DNA of 64,000 bases from Ga0077527 sp964533495 (GCA_964533495.1 CAZHJU010000011.1:20240-84239), one strand, 5' to 3'. Shown: positions 52,839 to 61,753, counted from the first letter of the stretch. The notes: generated by a model not told the origin, from the letters alone. Numbers and translations are program-made.

Positions 52839-53612
52839 TTACAGCACTCCGGAAATGCCGCCGTCCAGGTTGATGCTGGTGCCGGTGACGTAACTGGCGG
52901 CGTCCGACGCCAGGAAGGTGATGACGTTGGCGACTTCCTGCGCTTCGCCCGCGCGCTTCAGCGGGATGTCCTTGCCCAGCTTGCCGTAATACTCGTCGGC
53001 GCTGATGCCGTCCTTGGTGTAGCGGCGTTCGTGCTGGCCGGATTTGATCTTACCGATGCAGATGGTGTTGACGAGGATGTTGTCCGCGGCGAATTCCTTG
53101 GACAGCGCCTTGGTGATCGCGAGGCCGGCGGCGCGCGAAACCGAGGTCGGGTAGGATTCCGCCCCCGGCTGTTTCGCGCTGGAGATCGTGATGTTGATGA
53201 TGCGTCCGCCGCCGCGTTTTTTCATGTGCGGGATTGCCAGCCGGGAGCAGCGCACGGCGCCGAACACCTTCAGTTCCAGGTCGGACGCCCATTCGTCGTC
53301 CGTCAATTCCAGGAATTTGCCGCGCTTCGAGGTGCCGGCGTTGTTGACCAGGATGTCGATGCCGCCGAAACGTTTGGCCACTTCGTCGATGAAGCGCTTG
53401 CAGTCCTCGGCCTTGCCCATGTCGGCGGACAGCGCCAGCACTTCACCCCCGGCCTTGGTGATTTCCGCGGCCACGGCATCCAGCAGCGGCTGGCCCCTCG
53501 CGCAGATCGCCACTTTTGCGCCCTCGCGCGCCAGTGTCAGCGCGGTGGCCTTGCCGATGCCTTCGGTGCCGCCGGTGACGATGGCGACCTTGCCCTTGAG
53601 TCCGAATTCCAT
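52839..53612 (-). CDS. Short-chain dehydrogenase/reductase family protein, atypical active site
   Basis: A 257-residue SDR. The NAD(P)-binding GGTEGIGKA (14-22) and NNAG (90-93) motifs are intact, and the catalytic Ser lies in ITISSAKQ. The next motif, normally YxxxK, reads AESYPTSVSRAAG. Aligning SRAAG with SKAAL puts Thr156 and Arg160 where Tyr and Lys are expected, while a Tyr (154) is two residues off. A related SDR subfamily is known with Arg here, so it may not be a standard oxidoreductase. The C-terminal YVTGTSINLDGGISG is normal. The substrate is unknown. Confidence 0.82.
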   Translation of the reverse strand: MEFGLKGKVAIVTGGTEGIGKATALTLAREGAKVAICARGQPLLDAVAAEITKAGGEVLALSADMGKAEDCKRFIDEVAKRFGGIDILVNNAGTSKRGKFLELTDDEWASDLELKVFGAVRCSRLAIPHMKKRGGGRIINITISSAKQPGAESYPTSVSRAAGLAITKALSKEFAADNILVNTICIGKIKSGQHERRYTKDGISADEYYGKLGKDIPLKRAGEAQEVANVITFLASDAASYVTGTSINLDGGISGVL

Positions 53613-53759
53613 GCCGTTTGCCCTCCACGATTCCGGTAAAAGAGCCGCATTGTATCGCCATTCGCGAAGCCGCCCTTTTGCGCCGCCGGCATTAGTCGTA
53701 GGATATCCGGACGGTGCCCGCGACGGAGGTCGCGGGGCCGCTCCGGCGGAGGTGTCCCC

Positions 53760-54773
53760 ATGTCCATGTGTACGGTTGACGGTGTCATCGGCAGGCTGCG
53801 GGGATGGCTCGCGCCCCTGGTCCTGGCTGCCGGCCTTGTCGCGTGGGGGATGCCGGCGCTGGCCGCCGAGCGCGAACTGACGCTAGACCAGTTCTCGGTG
53901 GTGAAGCTGACGGTCACGGCGGTTCCGGATGCGCGCAGCGCGCGCACCCTCGGGCCGCAACGCGAAGGCACCGGCGTGGTCATCGATTCCAGCGGCCTGG
54001 TGATGACCATCGGCTATCTGGTGACCGAGGCCGATACCGTGGAGCTGGCGACGGCCGACGGGCGCAAGTTTGCCGCCAATGTCGTCGGTTATGACAACGC
54101 CACCGGCCTCGGTCTGGTCAAGTCCCTGCAACCCCTGCCGGTGAAGCCGGTGGATTTCGGGCAGTCGTCGTCGGCCAGCCTGCGCGACATGGTGCTGATC
54201 GTCGGTTTCGACGGCGTGGCTCCTGCCTACATTGTTTCCAAGCGGCCGTTCGTCGGCTACTGGGAGTATCTGCTCGACGAGGCCATCTATACCGCTCCGG
54301 CAACCGTGAACTGGCAGGGCGCCGCGCTGCTGTCGCGTGAAGGCAAGCTGCTCGGCATCGGCTCGCTGGCCGTGGGCGATGCGATCGGCAAGGGCGGCAT
54401 TCCCGGCAACATGTTCGTGCCGATCGATACCCTCAAGCCGGTGCTCGGCGATTTCATCGCCAACGGCCGTGCCACGACCAGACCGCGCCCCTGGCTGGGC
54501 ATCACCTCGCAGGAGGTGCAGGGCAAGGTGATCGTGACGCGGGTGACCGCCGAAGGGCCCGCCGAGGAGGCCGGGCTGCAGGCCGGCGACATCATCGTCG
54601 GCCTCAGCGGCCAGCCGCTGAAGGGGCAGGCGGATTTTTATACCCGGCTGTGGAAAACCGGTGAAGCCGGCGTCGAAGTCATGCTGGACGTGCTCAAGGG
54701 CAACAGGGTCGAGCCGGTGAAGGTCAGATCGATCGCCCGCGAGCGGCATTTCCGCGGAAAGCCGGTCTATTGA
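53760..54773 (+). CDS. HtrA-like PDZ protein with degenerate protease triad
   Basis: A 337-residue exported protein with a signal peptide ending about ALAA at residue 36, a trypsin-like domain (about 45-225), and one PDZ domain (about 240-325: PWLGITSQEV, EEAGLQAGDIIVGLSGQPLK). The fold matches HtrA/DegP, but all three catalytic positions are changed. The His (TNNHVV) is Tyr86 in TIGYLV, the Asp (DxxxDLALxK) is Gly116 in YDNATGLGLVK, and the Ser (GNSGGAL) is Gln186 in NWQGAAL. It is probably a binding protein or chaperone rather than a protease. Confidence 0.85.
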   Translation: MSMCTVDGVIGRLRGWLAPLVLAAGLVAWGMPALAAERELTLDQFSVVKLTVTAVPDARSARTLGPQREGTGVVIDSSGLVMTIGYLVTEADTVELATADGRKFAANVVGYDNATGLGLVKSLQPLPVKPVDFGQSSSASLRDMVLIVGFDGVAPAYIVSKRPFVGYWEYLLDEAIYTAPATVNWQGAALLSREGKLLGIGSLAVGDAIGKGGIPGNMFVPIDTLKPVLGDFIANGRATTRPRPWLGITSQEVQGKVIVTRVTAEGPAEEAGLQAGDIIVGLSGQPLKGQADFYTRLWKTGEAGVEVMLDVLKGNRVEPVKVRSIARERHFRGKPVY

Positions 54774-54792
54774 GGCAGCGATGAGTGCAGAG

Positions 54793-54843
54793 CGATGAGT
54801 GATGAGCGAAGAACGATTCGTGTTCATCGCTCATCACTCATCG
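54793..54843. repeat. Long inverted repeat in a convergent intergenic gap
   Basis: CGATGAGTGATGAGCGA and TCGCTCATCACTCATCG form 17-bp perfect arms with a 17-nt loop. It sits between the HtrA-like gene (+) and the acyl-CoA dehydrogenase (-) with no T-run. Its arms are built of GATGAG repeats. It could act as a bidirectional terminator or be a dispersed repeat. Confidence 0.6.
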
Positions 54844-54850
54844 TTCATCG

Positions 54851-56017
54851 CTAGAAATAATCCATTCCCAGGCAGCCTGAAGCCAGGTTCATCTGTTCGA
54901 CGAGCTTGCGGCCGACCATGTTGCGCAGCGTTTCGGTGGTGCCGCCGCCGAGGCTGCCGTAGCGGGTGCCGCGGAAGAAGCGCGATACCGGGAATTCGTC
55001 GGTGAAGCCGTAACCGCCGTGCACCTGCACTGCTTCGCTGGTGACGCGGATCGACATTTCGTTGGTGTAGATTTTCGCCATCGCGGCCAGAGCCGGGTCA
55101 GGGAACTTGTCGCCTGAAACCGCGGCGCGGTAGAGCAGGCCGCGGGCGGCTTCGATCTCGATGTACATGTCCGCGACCTTCCAGCGCATGCCCTGGAAGT
55201 CGCCGATTTTCCTGCCGAAGGCCGAGCGGTTGCGCATGTACTTCACGGCTTCCTCCAGCGCGCCTTCGGCGAGGCCGAGGCAAATGGCCGGATTGAGGCA
55301 GCGCTGGGTGTTGAAGGCGGACAGCAGCTTCTTCATGCCGTTGTCGCGGATGACCAGGTTTTCCAGCGGCAGCTCGATGTCGTCGAAGACGACGTCGGAC
55401 AGGTATTCGCCGCCCATCGTGTGGTAGCTCGCCTTGGCGATGAGTCCCTTGCTGCCGCCGGGCACCAGCACGCAGCCGATGCCCTCGGCGCCGGGCTTGC
55501 TGTCGACGCGCGTGAACACGACGAACATCTCGGCGATGTCCGCGCGGGAAATCAGCGTCTTGGCGCCGCGCAGGATCACGCGGTCGCCCTTGATCGTGCA
55601 GTTGGTCCTGTAGTTCGGCACGTCGGTGCCGGCGTCGGGCTCGGTCATGCAGATGGCCAGCATGGCTTCGCCCGAGGCGACCCGCGGCAGGATGCGGCGC
55701 TTGATTTCCTCCGGGGCGAAGGTCGATATGACGCGCGTCTGCGTGCCCACCTCGCCCAGCGCGCCCATGGCCGTGACGTAACAGACCTTGCCGATTTCCT
55801 CGAGCACCAGCACGGTGTCGAGGATCGACAGGCCGGAGCCGCCGTATTCCTCGGGAACCGCCATGCCGAGCACGCCGATCTCGCCCAGCCGTTTCATGTT
55901 TTCCGCCGGCCAGGTGCCGTCGAGGTATTTGATCGCGCGCGGCGCGAATTCCTCCTGGCAGACCCGGCGCACGGTGTCCACGAAGGCGCGCTGCTGTTCG
56001 GATATCCTGAAATCCAT
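54851..56017 (-). CDS. Acyl-CoA dehydrogenase family protein
   Basis: A 388-residue flavoenzyme with the standard three domains: N-terminal helices, mid-domain AICMTEPDAGTDVPNYRT (FAD contact) and C-terminal helices ending VHGGYGFTDEFPVSRFFRG. The catalytic Glu of most family members lies in YEGT; here the corresponding site reads YGSLGGGTTE, so Gly replaces it. Some families place the base elsewhere (isovaleryl-CoA dehydrogenase type), so activity cannot be excluded. It is followed by the aldolase gene on the same strand, a small catabolic operon. Confidence 0.85.
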   Translation of the reverse strand: MDFRISEQQRAFVDTVRRVCQEEFAPRAIKYLDGTWPAENMKRLGEIGVLGMAVPEEYGGSGLSILDTVLVLEEIGKVCYVTAMGALGEVGTQTRVISTFAPEEIKRRILPRVASGEAMLAICMTEPDAGTDVPNYRTNCTIKGDRVILRGAKTLISRADIAEMFVVFTRVDSKPGAEGIGCVLVPGGSKGLIAKASYHTMGGEYLSDVVFDDIELPLENLVIRDNGMKKLLSAFNTQRCLNPAICLGLAEGALEEAVKYMRNRSAFGRKIGDFQGMRWKVADMYIEIEAARGLLYRAAVSGDKFPDPALAAMAKIYTNEMSIRVTSEAVQVHGGYGFTDEFPVSRFFRGTRYGSLGGGTTETLRNMVGRKLVEQMNLASGCLGMDYF

Positions 56018-56044
56018 GGTGTGTTCGCCCTTGGTGTCGCGGCT

Positions 56045-56842
56045 TCAGTGCCAGTATGGCGGGTAGCCCGAGTTTTTCGATTCGGCATCCAGCAGCCGCA
56101 GCATCGCATGCCACTCCAGCACGCCGTAGGGGCGGCGGGTGCCCGGTTGGTAGAGGTTGGCGGTGTGCCCGATGACTTCCTGCGGCGGCAGCACGATTTC
56201 CTGGCCGCCGGCCATCGCGTCGACCTGCGCGCGGCAGGACATTTCGAGCTGGTACATCGTGTTGAAAGCCTGCTGGATGGTGGCGCCGCAGGTCAGCAGC
56301 CCGTGGTTGCGCAGGATCAGCGTGTCGTGCGGGCCAAGGTCGCGCACCAGCCGCTCGCGTTCGGCGAGATCGATCGCCGGGCCTTCGTAGTCGTGGTAGC
56401 CATGATGGCCGACGAAGCGCATCGAGGTCTGCGTCATCGGCAGCAGCCCGCATTTCATCGAGCTGACCGCCATGCCGGCGCGGGTGTGGGTGTGCATCAC
56501 GCACTTCAGTGCGGGACGCGCGCGATGGATGGCGCCGTGGATCACGTAACCCGATTTGTTGATGCCGTAATCGGTATCCGGTTTCCACAGGATGTTGCCT
56601 TCGAGGTCGATCTTGACCAGGCTCGAAGCGGTGATTTCCTTGTAGAGCAGGCCGTAAAGATTGATCAGCAGGTGCTCGTCGTCGCCGGGAATCCGCGCGG
56701 TGATGTGGTTGTAGATCAGGTCGGTCATGCCGAAGCTGTCGGTCAGGCGGTAACAGGCGGCGAGGTTGACGCGGGTTTCCCATTCCTCGGGACTGACGTC
56801 GTCGCGGATGCAGCGGAACCGGGTCGAATGGTTGGAGGTCAT
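56045..56842 (-). CDS. Class II aldolase/adducin family protein
   Basis: A 265-residue zinc lyase. The zinc ligands lie in CVMHTHTRAGMAV (two His) and HHGYHDYEG, and DTLILRNHGLLTCG supplies another His. The N-terminal TDSFGMTDLIYNHITARIPG block is that of the L-fuculose-phosphate-aldolase-like group with unknown substrates. The gene starts at 56842 (MTSNHSTRF), the family start. It is upstream of the acyl-CoA dehydrogenase in a two-gene unit. Confidence 0.82.
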   Translation of the reverse strand: MTSNHSTRFRCIRDDVSPEEWETRVNLAACYRLTDSFGMTDLIYNHITARIPGDDEHLLINLYGLLYKEITASSLVKIDLEGNILWKPDTDYGINKSGYVIHGAIHRARPALKCVMHTHTRAGMAVSSMKCGLLPMTQTSMRFVGHHGYHDYEGPAIDLAERERLVRDLGPHDTLILRNHGLLTCGATIQQAFNTMYQLEMSCRAQVDAMAGGQEIVLPPQEVIGHTANLYQPGTRRPYGVLEWHAMLRLLDAESKNSGYPPYWH

Positions 56843-57023
56843 TTTTCTGGCGGGAGGGCGGCTGTCATGGGCGCCCGGGCGAAATTGGCAGCCAAAAATT
56901 ATAGCGGACCCCGGGGATGTTTGACTGGGGAGGTTCCGTATCCTAGACTTGCCCACTCTTTCTGCGGGCGGGTTTTGCCTCCGGCATTTGCCCCCGACAG
57001 CCATTTTCACTTTACGGAAGACC

Positions 57024-57947
57024 ATGGATCAGACTGCAGCGACCGTCGCCATTGCCGGCAAGGAACACTGGACCCGCAAGGGCGAGGTCAGGCTTTTCCT
57101 CTGGGAAAAGAAGGCTGCCGACGGCAAGGGGGCCAACGGCACCGTGCTGTTCGTGCATGGCTCCTCGATGGCCTCGCAGCCGACTTTCGACCTGCAGGTT
57201 CCGGGCCGCGCCGATTCCTCGGTGATGGACTGGTTCGCGCGGCGCGGCTTCAACACCTGGTGCGTGGACATGGAAGGTTACGGCCGTTCCGACAAGTCGC
57301 GCGACCTCTACTTCGACATCGCCAACGGCGCGGACGATCTCGCCGCGGCCAGCGACTACATCACCAAAACCACCGGGGCGAAGAAATTCATGGTCTACGG
57401 CATCTCGTCCGGCGCGCTGCGCGCCGCGATGTTCGCCGAACGCCATCCCGAGCGCGTGGCGCGGCTCGCGCTCGATGCCTTCGTCTGGACCGGCAAGGGC
57501 AGCCCGACGCTCGCCGAGCGCGCGAAGAAGCTCGACCAGTGGAAATCGATGAAGCGCCGCCCAATCGACCGCGCCTTCGTGCATTCGATTTTCAACCGCG
57601 ACCATCCCGGCTGCGCCGAGGAAAAGGTGGTCGAGGCCTTTGCCGACGCCATCCTCGCCCTCGATGATTCGGTGCCCACGGGCACCTACCTCGACATGTG
57701 CGCGAAGCTGCCGGTGGTCGATCCGGCGAAAATCACCGCGCCGACGATCGTCATGCGCGGCGAATTCGACGGCATCGCCAGCGTCGAGGACCTGATCGAG
57801 TTTTTCAACCGTCTGCCCAATCCGGACAAGCAGTTCGCGGTGATGGCGGGCATTTCGCACGCGAGCTTCCAGCAGATCAATTACCGGATGGTCTATCACA
57901 TCCTGCATTCGTTTTTCACTCAGCCGGAACCCGTCTACCGGGGATGA
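57024..57947 (+). CDS. Alpha/beta-fold hydrolase
   Basis: A 307-residue hydrolase. Oxyanion segment LFVHGSSMAS, nucleophile elbow YGISSGALRAA (Ser in GxSxG), the acid in MRGEFDGIAS, and the His in GISHASFQ. The middle cap region is about 60 residues. It may cleave an ester or C-C bond in the same pathway as the divergent aldolase. Start MDQTAATVAIAG at 57024; the longer upstream frame is rejected. The following Bug receptor is on the same strand. Confidence 0.82.
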   Translation: MDQTAATVAIAGKEHWTRKGEVRLFLWEKKAADGKGANGTVLFVHGSSMASQPTFDLQVPGRADSSVMDWFARRGFNTWCVDMEGYGRSDKSRDLYFDIANGADDLAAASDYITKTTGAKKFMVYGISSGALRAAMFAERHPERVARLALDAFVWTGKGSPTLAERAKKLDQWKSMKRRPIDRAFVHSIFNRDHPGCAEEKVVEAFADAILALDDSVPTGTYLDMCAKLPVVDPAKITAPTIVMRGEFDGIASVEDLIEFFNRLPNPDKQFAVMAGISHASFQQINYRMVYHILHSFFTQPEPVYRG

Positions 57948-58001
57948 CTCCGCGGGGGGTTCCGATCGCGGCAACCAGCAATTCACAACAGGAGGAAAAT
58001 C

Positions 58002-58976
58002 ATGAAGCAACAACTGAAACGGGCGGCGGTCGCCGCCGTCGCCGCGGCAGCCGTGGCTCTCGGCCTGCCGGCCCAGGCCCAGCAATGGCCGAGCAAGGCC
58101 GTGCGCATCGTCGTGCCTTTCGGCGCGGGCGGCGGCACCGACATCCAGGGGCGCCTGCTCGGCCAGAAGTTCCAGGCGAGCCTCGGGCAGAACTTCCTCG
58201 TCGACAACCGCCCCGGCGCGGCCGGGCTGATCGGCGCGGAACTGGTGGCCAAGTCGCCGGGTGACGGCTACAACATCCTGTTCACCACCGCTTCCCTTGC
58301 CGTGAACATTCCGCTGTACGGCAAGCGCGTGAACTTCGATCCGTACAACGATCTGGTGCCGGTGAGCTGGATATCCTCGGTGCCGCTGGTTCTCGTCGTG
58401 CACCCGAGCGTTCCGGCGAAGAATCTCAAGGAGTTCCTGGCGCTGGTGAAGAAAAGCGGCCGGATGAACGCCGCCCACAACGGTACCGGCACGACCAGCC
58501 ATCTGTCGATCGAAATGCTGAAGCTGTTCGGCGGCATGAACATCACTCCCGTGCCCTACAAGGGCGGCGGGCCGGCCCTGGTCGGACAGATCAGCGGCGA
58601 AACCGATTTCACGTTTGCCACCGCGCTGGCCGCGCAGCCGTTCATCAAGTCAGGCAAGGTGAGGCCCTTGGCGGTGACCACCGCGAAACCGGCATCGATC
58701 TTCCCCAATCTGCCGACGATGAAATCGATCTATCCCGAGTTCGAGTCCGACAACTGGTACGCGATGTTTTTCTCGAAGGGCACGCCCAAGGACGTCGTCG
58801 CCAAGCTCAACGGCGAGATTGTCAAGGCGCTGAAGGCGCCGGACGTCAACGAGTTCATCCGCAGGGAGGGTGGCGAGCCGGTGGGCAGCACGCCCGAGGA
58901 ACTGACGGCCTATTTCAAGCGTGAAAGCGAGAAATACACCAAGGTCATCAAGGCCGCGAACATCCGTTCCGACTGA
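58002..58976 (+). CDS. Tripartite tricarboxylate transporter receptor (Bug family), copy 1
   Basis: A 324-residue periplasmic binding protein. It has a signal peptide ending QAQA, then QQWPSKAVRIVVPFGAGGGTDIQGRLLGQKF, the Bug family N-terminal domain, and FLVDNRPGAAGLIGAELVAKSPGDGYNILFTT. GPALVGQISGETDFTF lies at the interdomain region. Bug proteins bind carboxylates or amides. The TctA and TctB membrane proteins are not in the window, as is common for the amplified bug genes of this class. Confidence 0.9.
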   Translation: MKQQLKRAAVAAVAAAAVALGLPAQAQQWPSKAVRIVVPFGAGGGTDIQGRLLGQKFQASLGQNFLVDNRPGAAGLIGAELVAKSPGDGYNILFTTASLAVNIPLYGKRVNFDPYNDLVPVSWISSVPLVLVVHPSVPAKNLKEFLALVKKSGRMNAAHNGTGTTSHLSIEMLKLFGGMNITPVPYKGGGPALVGQISGETDFTFATALAAQPFIKSGKVRPLAVTTAKPASIFPNLPTMKSIYPEFESDNWYAMFFSKGTPKDVVAKLNGEIVKALKAPDVNEFIRREGGEPVGSTPEELTAYFKRESEKYTKVIKAANIRSD

Positions 58977-58984
58977 TCCGCGCG

Positions 58985-59959
58985 ATGCCGTCACCGAACG
59001 CCCGCCTTGCGCGGGCGTTTTTTTGCCTTGTTTCCTGCCTGGCGCCCGCTTCGGGCGTCGCTGCCGCCGCTGCCGGCCCCGCGGGGCCGGTCCGTCTGGT
59101 GGTGTCCGCGGCCGGCGGCGGCAGCGCGTCGTCGCAGGCCGGGATGCTCGCGGAAGCCGCGCAGCGCCATGCCGGCCGGCCGTTCATCCTTGACCACCGC
59201 AGCGGATGGGGCGGCCACGCCGCCGCCGCCGTGGCCCGGTCTCCGGCCGACGGAACCGTGGTCCTGTTCTCCACCGCCGGCATCGCGGTGCGCGCGGCGG
59301 GGGCCGGAGTTGCGGCCGGGGCGGAAGCTCTGCGCCGGCTGCGGCCGGTCGGGCAGGTGTCGGAGACTCCGCTGGTGCTGGCGGTGCATCCTGTCGTGCC
59401 GGCACGGACGCCCGCCGGGCTGGCGGCGCTGGCGCGCATTTCTCCCGGCCGTCTCCATGCCGGTGCCGCCACGCCGGGAGGACTGAGTCATCTCGCGGCC
59501 GCGATGCTGCTGCCGGCCGCGACTGCCGCGCGCATCGTGCCGTTTCGCGGCGGCGGCCCCGCGCTGCAGGCGCTGGGCGAAGGACGGATCGACATGCTGT
59601 TCGCCGCCGCGCCGGCGGTGTTGCCGCACTGGACGGCCGGCCGGGTGCGCATGCTCGCGGTGACTGCCGCATCACCGCATGCCGGGCTGGCCCGGCTGCC
59701 GCTGCTGGGCGGGATGGCGCCCGATGCGGTCCTGCTGCAGTGGCATGCGCTGTTCGTGCCCGGGGGCACGCCCGATCACGTGGTTGCCGGATTGCAGCGC
59801 GAGATGCGCCGGTCTTTGCGTGACGATGCCGTGGCCGCGTATTTTGCGGAGCATGCCGTGGCGGCGGTCGGCGGCGATGCCGCCGCGCTCGAGGCATTGC
59901 TGCAGCGGGAGATCGCGCGTTACGCGCCGCTGATCCGGCGCGCCGCGATGGTGCCCTGA
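58985..59959 (+). CDS. Tripartite tricarboxylate transporter receptor (Bug family), divergent copy 2
   Basis: A 324-residue protein of the same length as copy 1 and starting 8 nt after it. The Bug blocks are recognisable but diverged: PVRLVVSAAGGGSASSQAGMLAEAA, FILDHRSGWGGHAAAAVARSPADGTVVLFSTAG and IVPFRGGGPALQALGEGRIDMLFAA. It is unusually Ala-rich and GC-rich. It may be an evolving duplicate with a different ligand. Confidence 0.8.
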   Translation: MPSPNARLARAFFCLVSCLAPASGVAAAAAGPAGPVRLVVSAAGGGSASSQAGMLAEAAQRHAGRPFILDHRSGWGGHAAAAVARSPADGTVVLFSTAGIAVRAAGAGVAAGAEALRRLRPVGQVSETPLVLAVHPVVPARTPAGLAALARISPGRLHAGAATPGGLSHLAAAMLLPAATAARIVPFRGGGPALQALGEGRIDMLFAAAPAVLPHWTAGRVRMLAVTAASPHAGLARLPLLGGMAPDAVLLQWHALFVPGGTPDHVVAGLQREMRRSLRDDAVAAYFAEHAVAAVGGDAAALEALLQREIARYAPLIRRAAMVP

Positions 59960-60050
59960 CGCACCGCGATCGCGCACGATGCGGAATGCGCCGGGCGCGC
60001 GAATCCCCCTGTTAGAATCGCGCGATGATCCGATGGCGCGGCAGCACGAC

Positions 60051-60677
60051 ATGACCGAATTCGACGCTTCAAAAATTTCCTGGCAGGACCAGTACAAGCT
60101 GATGGTCGGCACGGTGACGCCGCGGCCGATCGCGCTGGTGACCACGCTGGGGCCCGAGGGCCCCAATGCCGCGCCATTCAGCTTTTTCAATGCGGTGGGC
60201 TCGGATCCGGCTATGCTGATGTTTTCGGTGGGCGACAAGGCTGAGGGCGCCAAGGACACCGTGCGCAACATCCGCGAACTGCCGGAGTTCGTCGTACACA
60301 TCGTCAGCGACGCGATCCGGGAGCAGATGAACGCCTGCGCCGTCGACTATCCCCGCGGCGTCAACGAGATCGAGAAGGCCGGCCTGACTGCAGTGCCGTC
60401 GACGCAGGTGCGCCCGCCACGCATCGCCGAGGCGCCGGTGGCGATGGAGTGCCGGCTGATGCAGATCGTCGACCTCGGCCGCAAGCCTTACCACGCGGTG
60501 TTCGGCGAAGTGGTCCATTTTCATTACCAGGATGGCATCGTCAACGAGCGTTTCCACGTCGATGTCGGCCGCATCAATCCCATCGGCCGGCTTGCCGGCA
60601 AGGGCGGCTATACCCGCGTCACCGATCGTTTCGAAATGCCGCGCATACCCTACGGCAAGGATCCGGCCGGCGGGTGA
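60051..60677 (+). CDS. Flavin reductase-like protein (FMN-binding)
   Basis: A 208-residue protein of the flavin-reductase-like fold: YKLMVGTVTPRPIALVTTLGPEGPNAAPFSFFNAVGSDPAMLMFSVGDK, the FMN-binding split-barrel motif, and VVHIVSDAIREQMNACAVDYP. The family includes NADH:FMN reductases and related short-chain oxidases. Start ATG 60051 (MTEFDASK) is used; ATG 60033 (MARQHDMTEF) is possible. TAGAAT at 60013 suggests a promoter close to it. It may serve a monooxygenase in the cluster. Confidence 0.75.
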   Translation: MTEFDASKISWQDQYKLMVGTVTPRPIALVTTLGPEGPNAAPFSFFNAVGSDPAMLMFSVGDKAEGAKDTVRNIRELPEFVVHIVSDAIREQMNACAVDYPRGVNEIEKAGLTAVPSTQVRPPRIAEAPVAMECRLMQIVDLGRKPYHAVFGEVVHFHYQDGIVNERFHVDVGRINPIGRLAGKGGYTRVTDRFEMPRIPYGKDPAGG

Positions 60678-60753
60678 CGGATCGCGTTCCGGGATCGCGG
60701 AAAACAGGAACACGGTGTTTCCGGAGAACAACCCTCTCTCAGCAAGGAAGATC

Positions 60754-61722
60754 ATGAAAACCATCCACAGCAACCTCGTTTACGCCCTGTTCGCCGCGCT
60801 GGCCGCGGTGCCCGCGCAATCCGCCGAATATCCGCAGCGCCCCGTCCGCCTGGTCGTTCCGTATTCGGCCGGCGGCTCGACCGACACCGTGGCGCGCATC
60901 ACCGGCGCGCGCCTGTCCGAACGCCTCGGCCAGCAGGTGGTCATCGACAACCGCACCGGCGCCGGCACCATCATCGGCACCGAGATCGTCAAGGGCGCGA
61001 CGCCGGACGGCCACGTGCTGCTGATGGCGACGCCGCCGCTGGCCGTCAATCCGTCGCTGCACGCGAAGGTGCCGTACGTGCTGGAGCGCGACTTCGTCGC
61101 GGTCACCAACATCGCCGCGTCCAGCAACCTGCTGGTGGTCCATCCGTCGATGCCGGCCGCCTCGGTCAGGGAACTGATTGCCCTGCTGAAGGCCAACCCC
61201 GGCAAGTACAACTACGGCTCCAGCGGCGTCGGCGGCGCGGGCCACCTCGCGATGGCGCTGTTCACCAGCATGGCCGACGTCGAGGCCTTGCACGTGCCGT
61301 ACAAGGGCGGTGCACCCGCGGTGGCCGATCTGGTCGCCGGCCGCCTGAACATGATGATGGCCAACCTGACCACCGCGCAGCCGCACATCCGCGCCGGCCG
61401 GCTGCGCGGACTCGGCGTCGGCAAGATGAAGCGCTCGCCGCTGTTCCCGGAAATGCCGACCGTCGCCGAGGCCGGCGTGAAGGATTACGAAGCGAACAAC
61501 TGGAACGGCGTCGTCGCGCCGGCGGGCACGCCGCGCGCCGTGATCCAGCGCCTGCACAAGGACATCGTCGCGACGCTGCAGGAGCCGGTCATCCAGGAGC
61601 GCATGGCCAAGGCCGGGCTCGAGCCCGTCGGCGACACGCCGGCGGAATTCGCGCAGTACCTGAAGTCCGAGGCGGCGAAGTGGGGCAAGGTGGTCAAGAC
61701 CGCCGGCATTAAGGCCGAATAA
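60754..61722 (+). CDS. Tripartite tricarboxylate transporter receptor (Bug family), copy 3
   Basis: A 322-residue protein with a signal peptide (AALAAVPAQSA), then EYPQRPVRLVVPYSAGGSTDTVARITGARLSERLGQQVVIDNR, VPYKGGAPAVADLVAGRLNMMMANL and NNWNGVVAPAGTPR, canonical Bug blocks. It is closer to typical Bug proteins than copy 2. AAGGAAG precedes the ATG. The next gene (MmgE/PrpD) starts about 30 nt later, with copy I of the AT-rich element in the gap. Confidence 0.9.
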   Translation: MKTIHSNLVYALFAALAAVPAQSAEYPQRPVRLVVPYSAGGSTDTVARITGARLSERLGQQVVIDNRTGAGTIIGTEIVKGATPDGHVLLMATPPLAVNPSLHAKVPYVLERDFVAVTNIAASSNLLVVHPSMPAASVRELIALLKANPGKYNYGSSGVGGAGHLAMALFTSMADVEALHVPYKGGAPAVADLVAGRLNMMMANLTTAQPHIRAGRLRGLGVGKMKRSPLFPEMPTVAEAGVKDYEANNWNGVVAPAGTPRAVIQRLHKDIVATLQEPVIQERMAKAGLEPVGDTPAEFAQYLKSEAAKWGKVVKTAGIKAE

Positions 61723-61748
61723 AAAACACTTTAAAATCAAGGAGTTAT
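61721..61748 (-). repeat. AT-rich dispersed element, copy I
   Basis: AAAAAACACTTTAAAATCAA then GGAGTTAT; it starts at the stop codon of the Bug gene (TAA at 61720-61722) and contains AAGGAG, the ribosome-binding site of the next gene. A degenerate match to the reverse complement of the consensus. Confidence 0.45.
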
Positions 61749-61753
61749 GATTA

